Shown: piece by piece, positions 6,850 through 13,541 of the stretch
Position numbering within the stretch: the first letter of the stretch is position 1
Layout: every line of letters begins with the position of its first letter
Assembly: GCA_964416665.1 (NCBI GenBank)
Contig: CAYQFA010000010.1
Location: 1 to 23,553 of the forward strand
Origin: JAKAGE01 sp964416665
Lineage (GTDB): Bacteria > Patescibacteriota > Minisyncoccia > UBA6257 > 2-01-FULL-56-20
Length of the DNA stretch: 23,553 nt
Direction: 5' to 3'
The notes under the pieces: model-generated
Database searches by the model: none
What the model was told of the DNA's origin: nothing
Seen by the model: the letters and a program-made list of their open reading frames with translations, nothing else
Position numbers and translations under genes: made by a program

Positions 6850-7360
6850 CAGAAGAACACTCGCCATTGTGCTACGTTCGCGACGATTCGGCTTTGCGGT
6901 GTTTGAAGGGCCAACGAGATTGTTGAACTGGGGCATGGTGTTCTACCCTTTGAACGATGTTGCACAGCACGTAGCGGCAAGCAAGCGAGTGGTGTCTCTG
7001 CTATTGCTATTTACTCCCTCTGTGGTCGTCGTGGGAAGAGCACGTCTGCTGAAAGTCCACGCCCGTTCCGGCGTCAACCCGATTCTCAGGTCGATCCGTC
7101 ACGAGGCGTCCGCCCGCTTGATTCCAGTACGCCTGATGATGACGGCGGAAATGAGAAGAGTCTTTGGAGTACTCCACACAAAATCAAAGCATGAAATTGC
7201 CTCAAGGCTTGTTAAGGTATTTCCCGAGCTTCATGGCAAGCTCCCGCCGAAGCGCAGGTTATGGGATAGCGAGCATCCCATCATGACGATGTTTGATGCT
7301 GTTGCGATGGGGTACGCGTACTGGCAACTTTACGGAGAGCGTGATAGAACAGCGGAATGA
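6830..7360 (+). CDS. Degenerate RuvC/RNase H-fold protein
   Basis: The product has 176 residues from the ATG at 6830. LAIVLRSRRFGFAVFEG (11-27) has the shape of the first RuvC strand (IDPGxRxxGxxV), but the catalytic Asp position is Val. TPSVVVVG (62-69) matches the second strand, but the Glu is replaced by Gly. KSKHEIASRLVKVFPEL and the final MFDAVAMGYAYW (154-165) match the last RuvC helix and keep Asp156. The fold is therefore plausible while nuclease activity is unlikely unless other residues substitute. The gene overlaps the HTH-regulator remnant and probably formed a two-gene module with it. It is the least damaged gene of the mosaic after the dehydrogenase operon. RuvC-like assignment rests on motif shape only. 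Confidence 0.55.
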   Translation: MNPTPHNRRTLAIVLRSRRFGFAVFEGPTRLLNWGMVFYPLNDVAQHVAASKRVVSLLLLFTPSVVVVGRARLLKVHARSGVNPILRSIRHEASARLIPVRLMMTAEMRRVFGVLHTKSKHEIASRLVKVFPELHGKLPPKRRLWDSEHPIMTMFDAVAMGYAYWQLYGERDRTAE

Positions 7361-7380
7361 TCGCACCGCGACTCGTAATA

Positions 7381-7468
7381 GGTTGGACCCTCCCGCCGGC
7401 CTCTCGGTGACGAATAGACGAATGATTCGTCCGTCACGCCTTGAGAGGCCGACGAGAGGGTTACCAAC
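7381..7468. terminator. Long imperfect hairpin between convergent genes
   Basis: The left arm starts GGTTGGACCCTC and carries GGCCTCTC; the right arm carries GAGAGGCC and ends GAGGGTTACCAACC. Inside, GACGAAT (7409-7415) pairs with ATTCGTC (7425-7431). It lies between the RuvC-like stop (7360) and the stop of the minus-strand gene ending at 7484, so a bidirectional terminator is one reading. It has no T-tract, and the extra unpaired bases in the right arm suggest a decaying palindrome or small transposon remnant instead. Confidence 0.45.
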
Positions 7469-7483
7469 CCGATGCGTCAGCGA

Positions 7484-7738
7484 TCAATTGAGCATCGCCA
7501 ACTCGCCGTTTTTTCTGATAACGGTCATTGGCTCACCCAAAGCGTCTCCTTGCAGGATGTACAGGTCTCCCATATACCCCGGAGCCATACCCGGTGAGAA
7601 GTTGAACTTTACTCCATACACCATGTCAGCAAACTGCTCAGGCGTCTCGTTGCCCTTAAGGCCCCATGACTCCCGAATGGCAGGGATCTTCATGATCGCG
7701 TTCCACTCTTGCATCGATAGTTCTTGTGGCTTGTTCAT
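7484..7738 (-). CDS. Small conserved-looking hypothetical protein
   Basis: The product has 84 residues, no membrane segment, no Cys and a mixed alpha/beta look: an N-terminal acidic helix region (MQEWNAIMKIPAIRESWGL), then ETPEQFADMVYGVKFNF, then a Gly/Pro-rich turn and strands ending GEPMTVIRKNGEL. The pattern of a helix carrying IRESWG followed by YGVKF...GDLYILQGD resembles small orphan proteins I associate with CPR genomes and plasmids, but I cannot name a family. No SD precedes the ATG. It is convergent with the RuvC-like gene across the 7381-7468 hairpin and probably marks the right edge of the mosaic. Confidence 0.6.
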   Translation of the reverse strand: MNKPQELSMQEWNAIMKIPAIRESWGLKGNETPEQFADMVYGVKFNFSPGMAPGYMGDLYILQGDALGEPMTVIRKNGELAMLN

Positions 7739-7803
7739 TGTGAGTTTGGTCTATTTGATTTAAGTATGCGTCTGATGAGCAGGATGTCAAGGCCTTACTC
7801 GGC

Positions 7804-7893
7804 CTACTCACGATTGGCATGTTCACGAAAAATATCCGCGAACATTTTGATCTCTTCGGCCAACTGGTTCCAACTCTCACCTACGGGGGGCAC
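7804..7893 (-). CDS. Possible 29-residue peptide or C-terminal gene remnant
   Basis: A GTG-initiated frame on the minus strand encodes a Pro-containing start (VPPVGESW) followed by an amphipathic helix NQLAEEIKMFADIFREHANR and a TAG stop. The frame stays open upstream through the 7898-7964 hairpin, so it may be the tail of a lost gene and not a complete one. There is no SD. It precedes the 84-residue gene by 65 bp in the same direction. The protein-like composition is the only evidence. Confidence 0.25.
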   Translation of the reverse strand: MPPVGESWNQLAEEIKMFADIFREHANRE

Positions 7894-7897
7894 TAAC

Positions 7898-7964
7898 AAA
7901 ACAGAATAGGCTTCGTTCAGACAGGTCACCCTTCGGGACGTCTGAACGAAGCCTATTCTGTTTT
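7898..7964. terminator. Bidirectional terminator with a perfect 25-bp stem
   Basis: The left arm (7898-7922) starts AAAACAGAATAGG and ends CAGAC; the right arm (7940-7964) is its exact reverse complement and ends TTTT. The 17-nt loop can pair further (CCC with GGG around TTC). A T-run follows the stem on both strands, as expected for intrinsic termination in both directions. It lies in a gap where the flanking genes diverge, where a terminator would not be expected. Confidence 0.8.
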
Positions 7965-8026
7965 ACCTATCTGGGAAGTGGATTCGAACGGCGGCGAGCA
8001 CGAGAGCCGCGGGCGAATTCTCTCAC

Positions 8027-8034
8027 GCGCACCA
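8027..8034 (+). repeat. 8-bp match to the 3' end of tRNA-Ile
   Basis: GCGCACCA here repeats, in the same orientation, the last 8 bases of the tRNA (944-951). The two copies bracket the whole foreign region. A match this short could arise by chance. Apart from the hairpin, the possible peptide and this match, I see nothing else in the roughly 320-bp gap from 7739 to 8059. Confidence 0.2.
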
Positions 8035-8046
8035 GGCTCACCGTGG

Positions 8047-8052
8047 TACTAT
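8047..8052 (+). promoter_or_regulatory. -10 box close to the CYTH start codon
   Basis: TACTAT ends 7 nt before the ATG at 8060, within the A/T-rich stretch TACTATATAAAC. No clear -35 box is seen. If used, the mRNA would start at or next to the ATG. Confidence 0.35.
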
Positions 8053-8059
8053 ATAAACA

Positions 8060-8602
8060 ATGGCTTACGAAATAGAAACGAAGGTTTTAGATATTGATGC
8101 GGATGGCGTAAAGGAAAAATTGGCAACGTTGGGTGCTCAAAAAACACAGGAAACGATTTTACGGGTTGATTGGTACCGACCAAAAGGGATCAAGGAAGGG
8201 GAGGACCCATGGTTCTTGCGCATCCGGTCCAATAGTGAGGGGAAGTATGAAGTCACATGGAAGGCAAAGTCAGATATTTTAGGCACTGCCAGAAAGCACA
8301 AAGAGATCAATTTTATGATTCCAGAGCCGGAGAAACTGGCTGATCTTTTTGAAGAGATCGGGCTTGAAGGGTATGCGCATCAGGACAAACAACGTACATC
8401 CTTTAATTTGAAAGATTGGTCGTTCGATCTAGATGTATATCCAAAAATGGCGCCATATCTCGAAATAGAGGGGGAAAGTGAAGAGGGGATAAAAAAAGCG
8501 ATTGCTCTACTGGGGTTAGAAAAAAATCGGACGTGGGCCAAGGGAGAAAGAATCCTTATCCAAGAGGTTTACGGGTTGGATTGGTATGATATGAGATTTT
8601 AG
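8060..8602 (+). CDS. CYTH-domain protein (class IV adenylate cyclase/CyaB-like or triphosphatase)
   Basis: The product has 180 residues, typical of a stand-alone CYTH domain. The defining ExExK motif is EIETK at residues 4-8, on the first strand of the triphosphate tunnel. Further basic and acidic tunnel positions follow as WFLRIR, YEVTWKAK, HKEINFMI, KQRTSFNL, FDLDVYP and YLEIEGES, alternating strands that point charged side chains inward. CYTH proteins hydrolyse or cyclise triphosphates (ATP to cAMP in CyaB, or inorganic triphosphate or thiamine triphosphate) with metal ions in the cytoplasm. The sequence alone does not tell which. The gene is monocistronic, lacks an SD, and is followed by a strong terminator shared with ftsH. 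Confidence 0.88.
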   Translation: MAYEIETKVLDIDADGVKEKLATLGAQKTQETILRVDWYRPKGIKEGEDPWFLRIRSNSEGKYEVTWKAKSDILGTARKHKEINFMIPEPEKLADLFEEIGLEGYAHQDKQRTSFNLKDWSFDLDVYPKMAPYLEIEGESEEGIKKAIALLGLEKNRTWAKGERILIQEVYGLDWYDMRF

Positions 8603-8676
8603 TTTCGTCCATCATCATGACCTCGAACGTCGTTCGGTCCAGTACGCCAACAGCTTGTCTTTTTGACGAGAAAAAT

Positions 8677-8739
8677 AAATCCCCCTTCTTTTTCGGCCTT
8701 TAGCGTCCTTGCGACCCAGCCGAAAAAGAAGGGGGATTT
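8677..8739. terminator. Bidirectional terminator between the CYTH gene and ftsH
   Basis: The left arm 8677-8697 (AAATCCCCCTTC...CGGC) is the exact reverse complement of 8719-8739, a 21-bp stem with a 21-nt loop. T-runs follow on both strands. It serves two convergent genes. Confidence 0.9.
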
Positions 8740-8744
8740 TGTTT

Positions 8745-10574
8745 CTATGCCGCTATCGGTTTTATCTTGAACGGCTTCAGGAGCGCGTTGAAGTCGTCCT
8801 GCTCGAGCACTTCTTTCTCCATGAGGGTGTCAGCGATCTTTTTGAGCGCCGACTTATGCGTCTTTAGGATCTTTTCGGCGATGTCGTAGGCGTGCATGAG
8901 GAATTTACGGACCTGCTCGTCAATGTCGGCCGCGACCTTATCCGAATAATTTTTATCGTTGCCGATGTCGCGTCCGAGGAACATCATCTCCTGACTGTCG
9001 CCGAATACCTGGGGTCCGAGGTCGCTCATGCCGTATTTCGTAACGAGGCGTCGCGCAAGCGCGGATGCTTCTTTGAGGTCGCTCGATGCACCCGTGGAGA
9101 CATCGCCGAAGATGAGCTTTTCTGACGCATAGCCGCCCATCATCATGGCGAGATCGGCGAGGAATTGATTCCGCGTTTTAAGATGCTGGTCTTCGTTGGG
9201 GAGCTTCATGGTGTAGCCACCCGCGAACCCGCGGCTGATGATGGAAACTTTTTGTATCGGGTCGGCGTCTTTGACCGCAGCCGCAACGAGCGCATGTCCG
9301 CCTTCGTGATAGGCGGTGATCTCTTTCTCTTTCTGCGAAATGACGCGGCTGCGGCGCTCCGGACCCATGATCACCTTTTCAGCGGCTTCGAGGAGTTCGG
9401 CTTGTCCGATGGATGTCTTATTATGGCGAGCGCTTGCGATAGCAGCCTCATTCATGAGGTTCGCGAGGTCGGCACCGGAAAATCCGGGGGTGCGCATGGC
9501 CACGCGGTGGAGGTCGGCGCCCTTTTCGAATGTTTTACCTTCGGCGTGAATTTTAAGGATGGCCTCGCGGTCGTTCATGTCGGGAAGATCGAGGATAACG
9601 CGACGATCAAAGCGACCGGGACGGAGCAGGGCAGGATCAAGGACGTCGGGACGGTTGGTCGCGGCGAGGACGATCACGCGCGTGTCGCGGTCGAAGCCGT
9701 CCATTTCTACAAGAATCTGATTGAGTGTTTGCTCGCGCTCATCATTGCCGCCACCCATGCCTGCGCCGCGCTGACGTCCGACGGCATCGATCTCATCTAT
9801 AAAGAGGATCGCGGGCGAAGCGTGTTTGGCCTGCATGAACGCATCACGCGTACGCGAGGCGCCGACGCCGACGAACATTTCCACGAACTCGGATGCCGAT
9901 ATATAGAAGAAGGGGACGTTGCTCTCGCCTGCGACCGCTCGCGCGACGAGCGTTTTGCCCGTGCCCGGAGGACCCATCAGCAAAACGCCTCGCGGTATGC
10001 GCGCGCCCAAGTCAAGGAACCTTTTAGGATTTTTTAAGAAATCGACGACCTCAATGAGTTCTTCTTTTGCTTCCTTAAGGCCGGCGACGTCTTTGAACAT
10101 GACGCGATCTTTGAATGTGGAAAGCTTGAGGTTCGAGCGGCCAAAGCTGAACGCCTGATTCGCCCCGGATTTCGCCTGACGGAACATCAACCAGAAAATG
10201 AATCCGATCGCGAGTAAAGTGAGTATGTCCGGAGCGAGAAGGCTTGCCCAATATTCCCAGCCGGATTGATTCTGAACCTCGAGATCGACGTTTTGCAACG
10301 CCTGTTGGTTGACGCCGAGATTCTTGAGCGTGTCAGAGATTCCCGACTCCGTTTCTTTTTGCGCGATCGCGGTGCTGCCGTTCGTCATGGTGATGTCGAG
10401 CTCGTCACCGTTCACTTTGATCTGTTTGACCTGGTTCGCGTTGACGTCGGTGACAAGTTGGCTGAGGTTGAGCGTTTGCGGCTGCGTTTGCGGCCCGATG
10501 AAATAAGAAAGAGCGAGCGAAACGACGATGAGGGTTATGACGGCCCAGACGATATTTTTTGTGAGATTGGACAT
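8745..10574 (-). CDS. ftsH: ATP-dependent zinc metalloprotease FtsH
   Basis: The product has 609 residues, full length for bacterial FtsH, the hexameric membrane AAA+ protease that extracts and degrades damaged membrane and regulatory proteins. Visible are TM1 at about 8-26, an extracytoplasmic domain, TM2 at about 113-132, Walker A GPPGTGKT (201-208), the pore loop FVEMFVGVGA, Walker B ILFIDE (256-261), the second region of homology around AATNRPD...LRPGRFDR, and the zinc site HEGGH (423-427) with the third ligand Asp499 in GASSDL. The start is supported by a sigma70 promoter only 9 nt upstream. It is convergent with the CYTH gene and divergent from the M50-like protease gene. Nothing essential is missing. 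Confidence 0.98.
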   Translation of the reverse strand: MSNLTKNIVWAVITLIVVSLALSYFIGPQTQPQTLNLSQLVTDVNANQVKQIKVNGDELDITMTNGSTAIAQKETESGISDTLKNLGVNQQALQNVDLEVQNQSGWEYWASLLAPDILTLLAIGFIFWLMFRQAKSGANQAFSFGRSNLKLSTFKDRVMFKDVAGLKEAKEELIEVVDFLKNPKRFLDLGARIPRGVLLMGPPGTGKTLVARAVAGESNVPFFYISASEFVEMFVGVGASRTRDAFMQAKHASPAILFIDEIDAVGRQRGAGMGGGNDEREQTLNQILVEMDGFDRDTRVIVLAATNRPDVLDPALLRPGRFDRRVILDLPDMNDREAILKIHAEGKTFEKGADLHRVAMRTPGFSGADLANLMNEAAIASARHNKTSIGQAELLEAAEKVIMGPERRSRVISQKEKEITAYHEGGHALVAAAVKDADPIQKVSIISRGFAGGYTMKLPNEDQHLKTRNQFLADLAMMMGGYASEKLIFGDVSTGASSDLKEASALARRLVTKYGMSDLGPQVFGDSQEMMFLGRDIGNDKNYSDKVAADIDEQVRKFLMHAYDIAEKILKTHKSALKKIADTLMEKEVLEQDDFNALLKPFKIKPIAA

Positions 10575-10583
10575 ATTCCCCTA

Positions 10584-10612
10584 AGTATATAAAGATTTAA
10601 GCGACGGGTCAA
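10584..10612 (-). promoter_or_regulatory. ftsH promoter giving a near-leaderless mRNA
   Basis: On the minus strand TTGACC (10612-10607) and TATACT (10589-10584) are spaced by exactly 17 nt. The predicted start near 10577 leaves only about 2-3 nt before the ATG at 10574. The same 43-bp gap must hold the promoter of the divergent protease gene; a weak TATAAA lies at 10588-10593 on the plus strand. Confidence 0.65.
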
Positions 10613-10617
10613 AGAAA

Positions 10618-11277
10618 ATGAGCACTATCAATCTTGGGGTTGTCATCATCCTTATCACCGCTTTCGGTTATATCAGCAACTTTTTGAATTGGCGGTACTT
10701 GAACTACCGCATCGTTCGACTCCTCTATTATATAGGAGCCTTCGTGCACGAAACATCGCACGCGATACTCTGCGTTCTCACCGGCGCGAAGATACAGGAG
10801 TTCACTGTTTTTTCTTCCCAGCCGCACGTGGTGCATCAAAGATCGCGGTTGCCGATCTTGGGTGAGCTCCTGATATCGTCCGCGCCGATCGCCGGTGGGC
10901 TGTTATTTCTTTTTCTCATCAACCATTATCTTCTGGGAAATTATTTCACGCCATCGATCCCGCAGTTCTCGAGTTGGCACGATTGGCGAAGCATGCTCCT
11001 CGACCCGCTCAGGTTTTTTACGCAGATCAACCTGCTTCAATGGCAGAGTTGGGTAATGATCCTATTATTTTTTAATGTCGGCGCGATGCTCGGGCCGTCG
11101 CCCCAGGACCTGAAGAACGTTTGGCCGGTGCTCATCCTTCTCTTTTTTGTGCCAACGTTCTGGATGACGATCCCGTTGATAGCAATGGGCTTTACGGCAC
11201 TCGACCTGATCTTCGTGAACATCATTCTCCAGCTCGTGGTCATTATTTTCCTTAAAATCGTGGCATGGCTGGTGTGA
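10618..11277 (+). CDS. M50-like integral membrane metalloprotease
   Basis: The product has 219 residues and is strongly hydrophobic, with about five or six membrane segments. FVHETSHAILCVLTGAKI holds HETSH (44-48), the HExxH zinc motif placed inside a hydrophobic segment as in site-2 protease and SpoIVFB families. GPSPQDLKNV near residue 164 supplies a plausible third ligand Asp, as in M50B-like proteins, though the classical NxxPxxxxDG motif is not present. Such enzymes cut substrates within the membrane in regulated proteolysis. It starts 43 bp from ftsH in the opposite direction, so the two membrane proteases may share control. No SD is visible. It could also be a non-proteolytic relative, but the zinc motif is intact. 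Confidence 0.72.
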   Translation: MSTINLGVVIILITAFGYISNFLNWRYLNYRIVRLLYYIGAFVHETSHAILCVLTGAKIQEFTVFSSQPHVVHQRSRLPILGELLISSAPIAGGLLFLFLINHYLLGNYFTPSIPQFSSWHDWRSMLLDPLRFFTQINLLQWQSWVMILLFFNVGAMLGPSPQDLKNVWPVLILLFFVPTFWMTIPLIAMGFTALDLIFVNIILQLVVIIFLKIVAWLV

Positions 11278-11301
11278 CGAGCCGCACATTCGTTGAACAC
11301 T

Positions 11302-12378
11302 CTACAAGATCCCGTGAATGGGCCACGTCGCCGTCTCTAATATCTTGAGCAAGAGCGGACGCCGCGCCCAGCTTTCCTTGTCCACCATTTTCGCGCGGGA
11401 AAGGTCCTCTAGGAATTGCTGTTTCAATTCAGCGATGAATTTAGGATCGGAGCTTTTTATATTCCCTTCAAAATTAAGGAGCAGGCTGAGGTTGTCTATA
11501 TTCGCGCTGCCAACACTGCCCCACAGGTCGTCAATGATGCCGATCTTTGTATGGAAGACGGTCGCGCGGTCATAAAGGTAAATTTTTATACCGGCCCTGA
11601 GCGCCAGAAGGAAATAGGATCCCGTCGCGATGTCGGCGATGCGGACATCCGAGGATTCCGACAGGACGAGCCTTACGTCAACGCCGCGTTTCGCCGCCTT
11701 CCTGAGCGACGTGAATATTTTTATGCTTGGTACAAAGTATGGCGAGGTCAGATAGATATAATTCTTTGCGTTGCGTATGGTCTGTCTGAGGTCGTGGTAA
11801 ATATAGCGCTGGCGAAACCGTGGCGAATTGCTCAGGAAGGAAAAATCCTCTCCGTCGTGGAATGTCGGCCTTAACTTGGCGAACATTCGGCGCGGGATGT
11901 TGCCCCACATTTGGTTGAAATCGGCCTGCATCTCGGCAACGACCGGGCCGGTGATCCTTATGTTGGTATCGCGCCAATGTCTCATGCGGTTTTCAAGCGC
12001 CACCCCGCCCGTGTGCGCTATGGTCTTGTCCACGATCAAAAGTTTGCGATGGTCGCGCCGGAACCACGAGGACATGTTTCCGACGCGCCAGGGCTTGATC
12101 GGGTTGAAAAACTTTATTTCGATCCCTTCGGCGATGAGCGTCTTTTTGATGCCGGAGTTGAGAAGATCAAAACTGCCGACGGCATCGCAGATGATCCTCA
12201 CGGAAACGCCTTCCTTTCTTTTTTTGCGCAAGATCTCAAAAAAGCGCCGGCCGACCTCGTCGGTGGCGAAGATGTATTGTTCGATGTCAATGCGCTCGCG
12301 CGCTGCGGCGCAGTCCGCGTACATGGCTTCCCATGCATCCGCAGAGTGCACATAAAATTTCCAAGCCGTGCCGGACAT
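11302..12378 (-). CDS. Phospholipase D-family protein, probable cardiolipin synthase
   Basis: The product has 358 residues with two HKD motifs: HRKLLIVD (His110, Lys112, Asp117) followed by HTGG, and HTKIGIID (His276, Lys278, Asp283) followed by GSVGSANID. This pairing is that of bacterial ClsA/B-type cardiolipin synthases, which transfer a phosphatidyl group between phospholipids. There is no N-terminal membrane segment, so it resembles the ClsB class; short hydrophobic stretches could bind the membrane peripherally. Its ATG overlaps the stop of the upstream lipocalin-fold gene as TAATG, so translation is probably coupled. It may equally be another PLD-superfamily transferase. Confidence 0.85.
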   Translation of the reverse strand: MSGTAWKFYVHSADAWEAMYADCAAARERIDIEQYIFATDEVGRRFFEILRKKRKEGVSVRIICDAVGSFDLLNSGIKKTLIAEGIEIKFFNPIKPWRVGNMSSWFRRDHRKLLIVDKTIAHTGGVALENRMRHWRDTNIRITGPVVAEMQADFNQMWGNIPRRMFAKLRPTFHDGEDFSFLSNSPRFRQRYIYHDLRQTIRNAKNYIYLTSPYFVPSIKIFTSLRKAAKRGVDVRLVLSESSDVRIADIATGSYFLLALRAGIKIYLYDRATVFHTKIGIIDDLWGSVGSANIDNLSLLLNFEGNIKSSDPKFIAELKQQFLEDLSRAKMVDKESWARRPLLLKILETATWPIHGIL

Positions 12379-13454
12379 TATCTGAAAAATCCCTTGATGC
12401 GCGACGAGAGTTCTTCCCGCAGTTTTTTATTCACCTTCTTGCCGGTGAGGAGAAGAAAATTATAATTCGATGGATATCCGGCGAGCTCCATAAAACCGAC
12501 ACCTTTCACTTTCTTTTTTCCAATGGCTCCCGTGATCGCGATCGGACCTTCCCAGTAATTGATGGACCCGAAGATCATTTCCTGGTCAGGCAGCATCGCG
12601 GAGGCCGTGAGCGCAATATCCATTTCCGGCACGGTGATGGTCCACGAAAGGGGATATTCCGCCTTGGTTGTTTTGCTTTTCCATGTCTCGTTGCCCGGAA
12701 TGAACGTCGCGTGGTTAGAATGCGCGGCGTTCCCGCGGGCATCGAGCACGTCAACAAGATGATCTTTCCCTTTCCCGTCGTCATACTCCACGCACATGAT
12801 ATCGGTTCCGTCATCAAGCTGGATCGAAAACCACGTCCACTTATCTTTTGTGTACGCCACATCCGCCCATTGATGGTCCATCCACGACTTTCCTTTCACG
12901 GGGACCCATTCCTCACCCACGCGTACGATTCCGGCTGTCTCGAGATTGGTGAGTGAATAATAGAAACTTTCGCGGCTACGGACGGTGATGAATCCTTGCC
13001 CGCCTTCGAGCATCGGCCTCTTTTTCGCGGTCATCATGAGATCGATGCGGTCGGTCTTTATATGGAAAACACCCGGCTCTGTTTCCGCCATCTCATTCAC
13101 CAGAAAGCCGTTCGTCGTAGCTATCGGATCGATGTAGTTTATATAAAAGAGCGGGCGTTTAAAACTATCGCGTGAAACAAGAGAAATATTTTGTACCTCT
13201 TTCTGGCTTGTTTTTTTGGTGATATCTGCCAGCGTGGAGTGGGCAAAGGCAAGATATTTTCCGGACATCCCCCTGCCAAAAAGGTTTTTTAGGTACGGTA
13301 TGTTGACCTTGCTTGCGTTGGCACGGAAGAGGCAATCCATGAATGAATAGTGGTTTCCCTTTGCATCGGTGAGGTGGCCGTTAAAATACCACCACTCAAT
13401 GATGGCGTCATGGGGTTTCATATCTTCCGGCAATTTTATCGGGCGCTGCTTCAT
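12378..13454 (-). CDS. AttH/CrtC-like protein (carotenoid 1,2-hydratase/lipocalin-like family)
   Basis: The product has 358 residues. EWWYFNGHL (20-28), GKSWMDHQWAD (188-198), WFSIQLDDG (208-216) and GVGFMELAGY (318-327) are the landmarks of the AttH/CrtC family, a double lipocalin-like barrel. Known members include hydroxyneurosporene synthase, which hydrates the end of carotenoid chains; many others act on unknown hydrophobic molecules. The Asp and His of WMDHQW sit where CrtC has its proposed acid residue. Most relatives are exported, but this one has no signal peptide, so it probably works in the cytoplasm. It is co-transcribed with the cardiolipin synthase-like gene, pointing to a lipid or isoprenoid substrate. 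The carotenoid reaction itself is not shown. Confidence 0.8.
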   Translation of the reverse strand: MKQRPIKLPEDMKPHDAIIEWWYFNGHLTDAKGNHYSFMDCLFRANASKVNIPYLKNLFGRGMSGKYLAFAHSTLADITKKTSQKEVQNISLVSRDSFKRPLFYINYIDPIATTNGFLVNEMAETEPGVFHIKTDRIDLMMTAKKRPMLEGGQGFITVRSRESFYYSLTNLETAGIVRVGEEWVPVKGKSWMDHQWADVAYTKDKWTWFSIQLDDGTDIMCVEYDDGKGKDHLVDVLDARGNAAHSNHATFIPGNETWKSKTTKAEYPLSWTITVPEMDIALTASAMLPDQEMIFGSINYWEGPIAITGAIGKKKVKGVGFMELAGYPSNYNFLLLTGKKVNKKLREELSSRIKGFFR

Positions 13455-13463
13455 GATTTTTTA

Positions 13464-13472
13464 ATTGTAGCA
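13464..13472 (-). promoter_or_regulatory. Extended -10 promoter of the lipid operon
   Basis: TGCTACAAT (13472-13464, minus strand) is an extended -10 element ending 9 nt before the ATG at 13454, so the mRNA would have a leader of about 2-4 nt. No good -35 box is present, as is common for TGn promoters. It overlaps the -35 box of the divergent gene. Confidence 0.5.
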
Positions 13473-13494
13473 CGCTGCCGCCTTTTGTTATGAT
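13465..13494 (+). promoter_or_regulatory. Promoter of the secreted Cys-containing protein gene
   Basis: TTGTAG (13465-13470) and TATGAT (13489-13494) are spaced by 18 nt, giving a leader of about 40 nt. That leader contains ACCCGC and GCGGGT 24 nt apart, the second copy ending 5 nt before the ATG at 13542, which could form a start-proximal hairpin. Confidence 0.45.
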
Positions 13495-13541
13495 TAAGAC
13501 ACCCGCAAAAGGCCGCTCATCGCATCGGTCGCGGGTCAGCC

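Noticed and set aside
7381..7468. Integron attC site
   Set aside because: The palindrome has the right size, but its ends are GTTRRRY-like on the left and AAC on the right, the reverse of the attC arrangement; no integron integrase is present.
7293..7763. A 156-codon plus-strand frame across the palindrome
   Set aside because: It runs through the end of the RuvC-like gene, the hairpin and the antisense of the 84-residue gene; its composition is not protein-like.
7975..8043. Degenerate tRNA gene on the minus strand
   Set aside because: It contains GTTCGAATCC like a T-loop, but the flanking bases do not pair as a T-stem and no acceptor stem can be drawn.
9165..10037. A 290-codon plus-strand frame inside ftsH
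   Set aside because: It is antisense to the conserved AAA+ and protease domains and has no recognisable family features.
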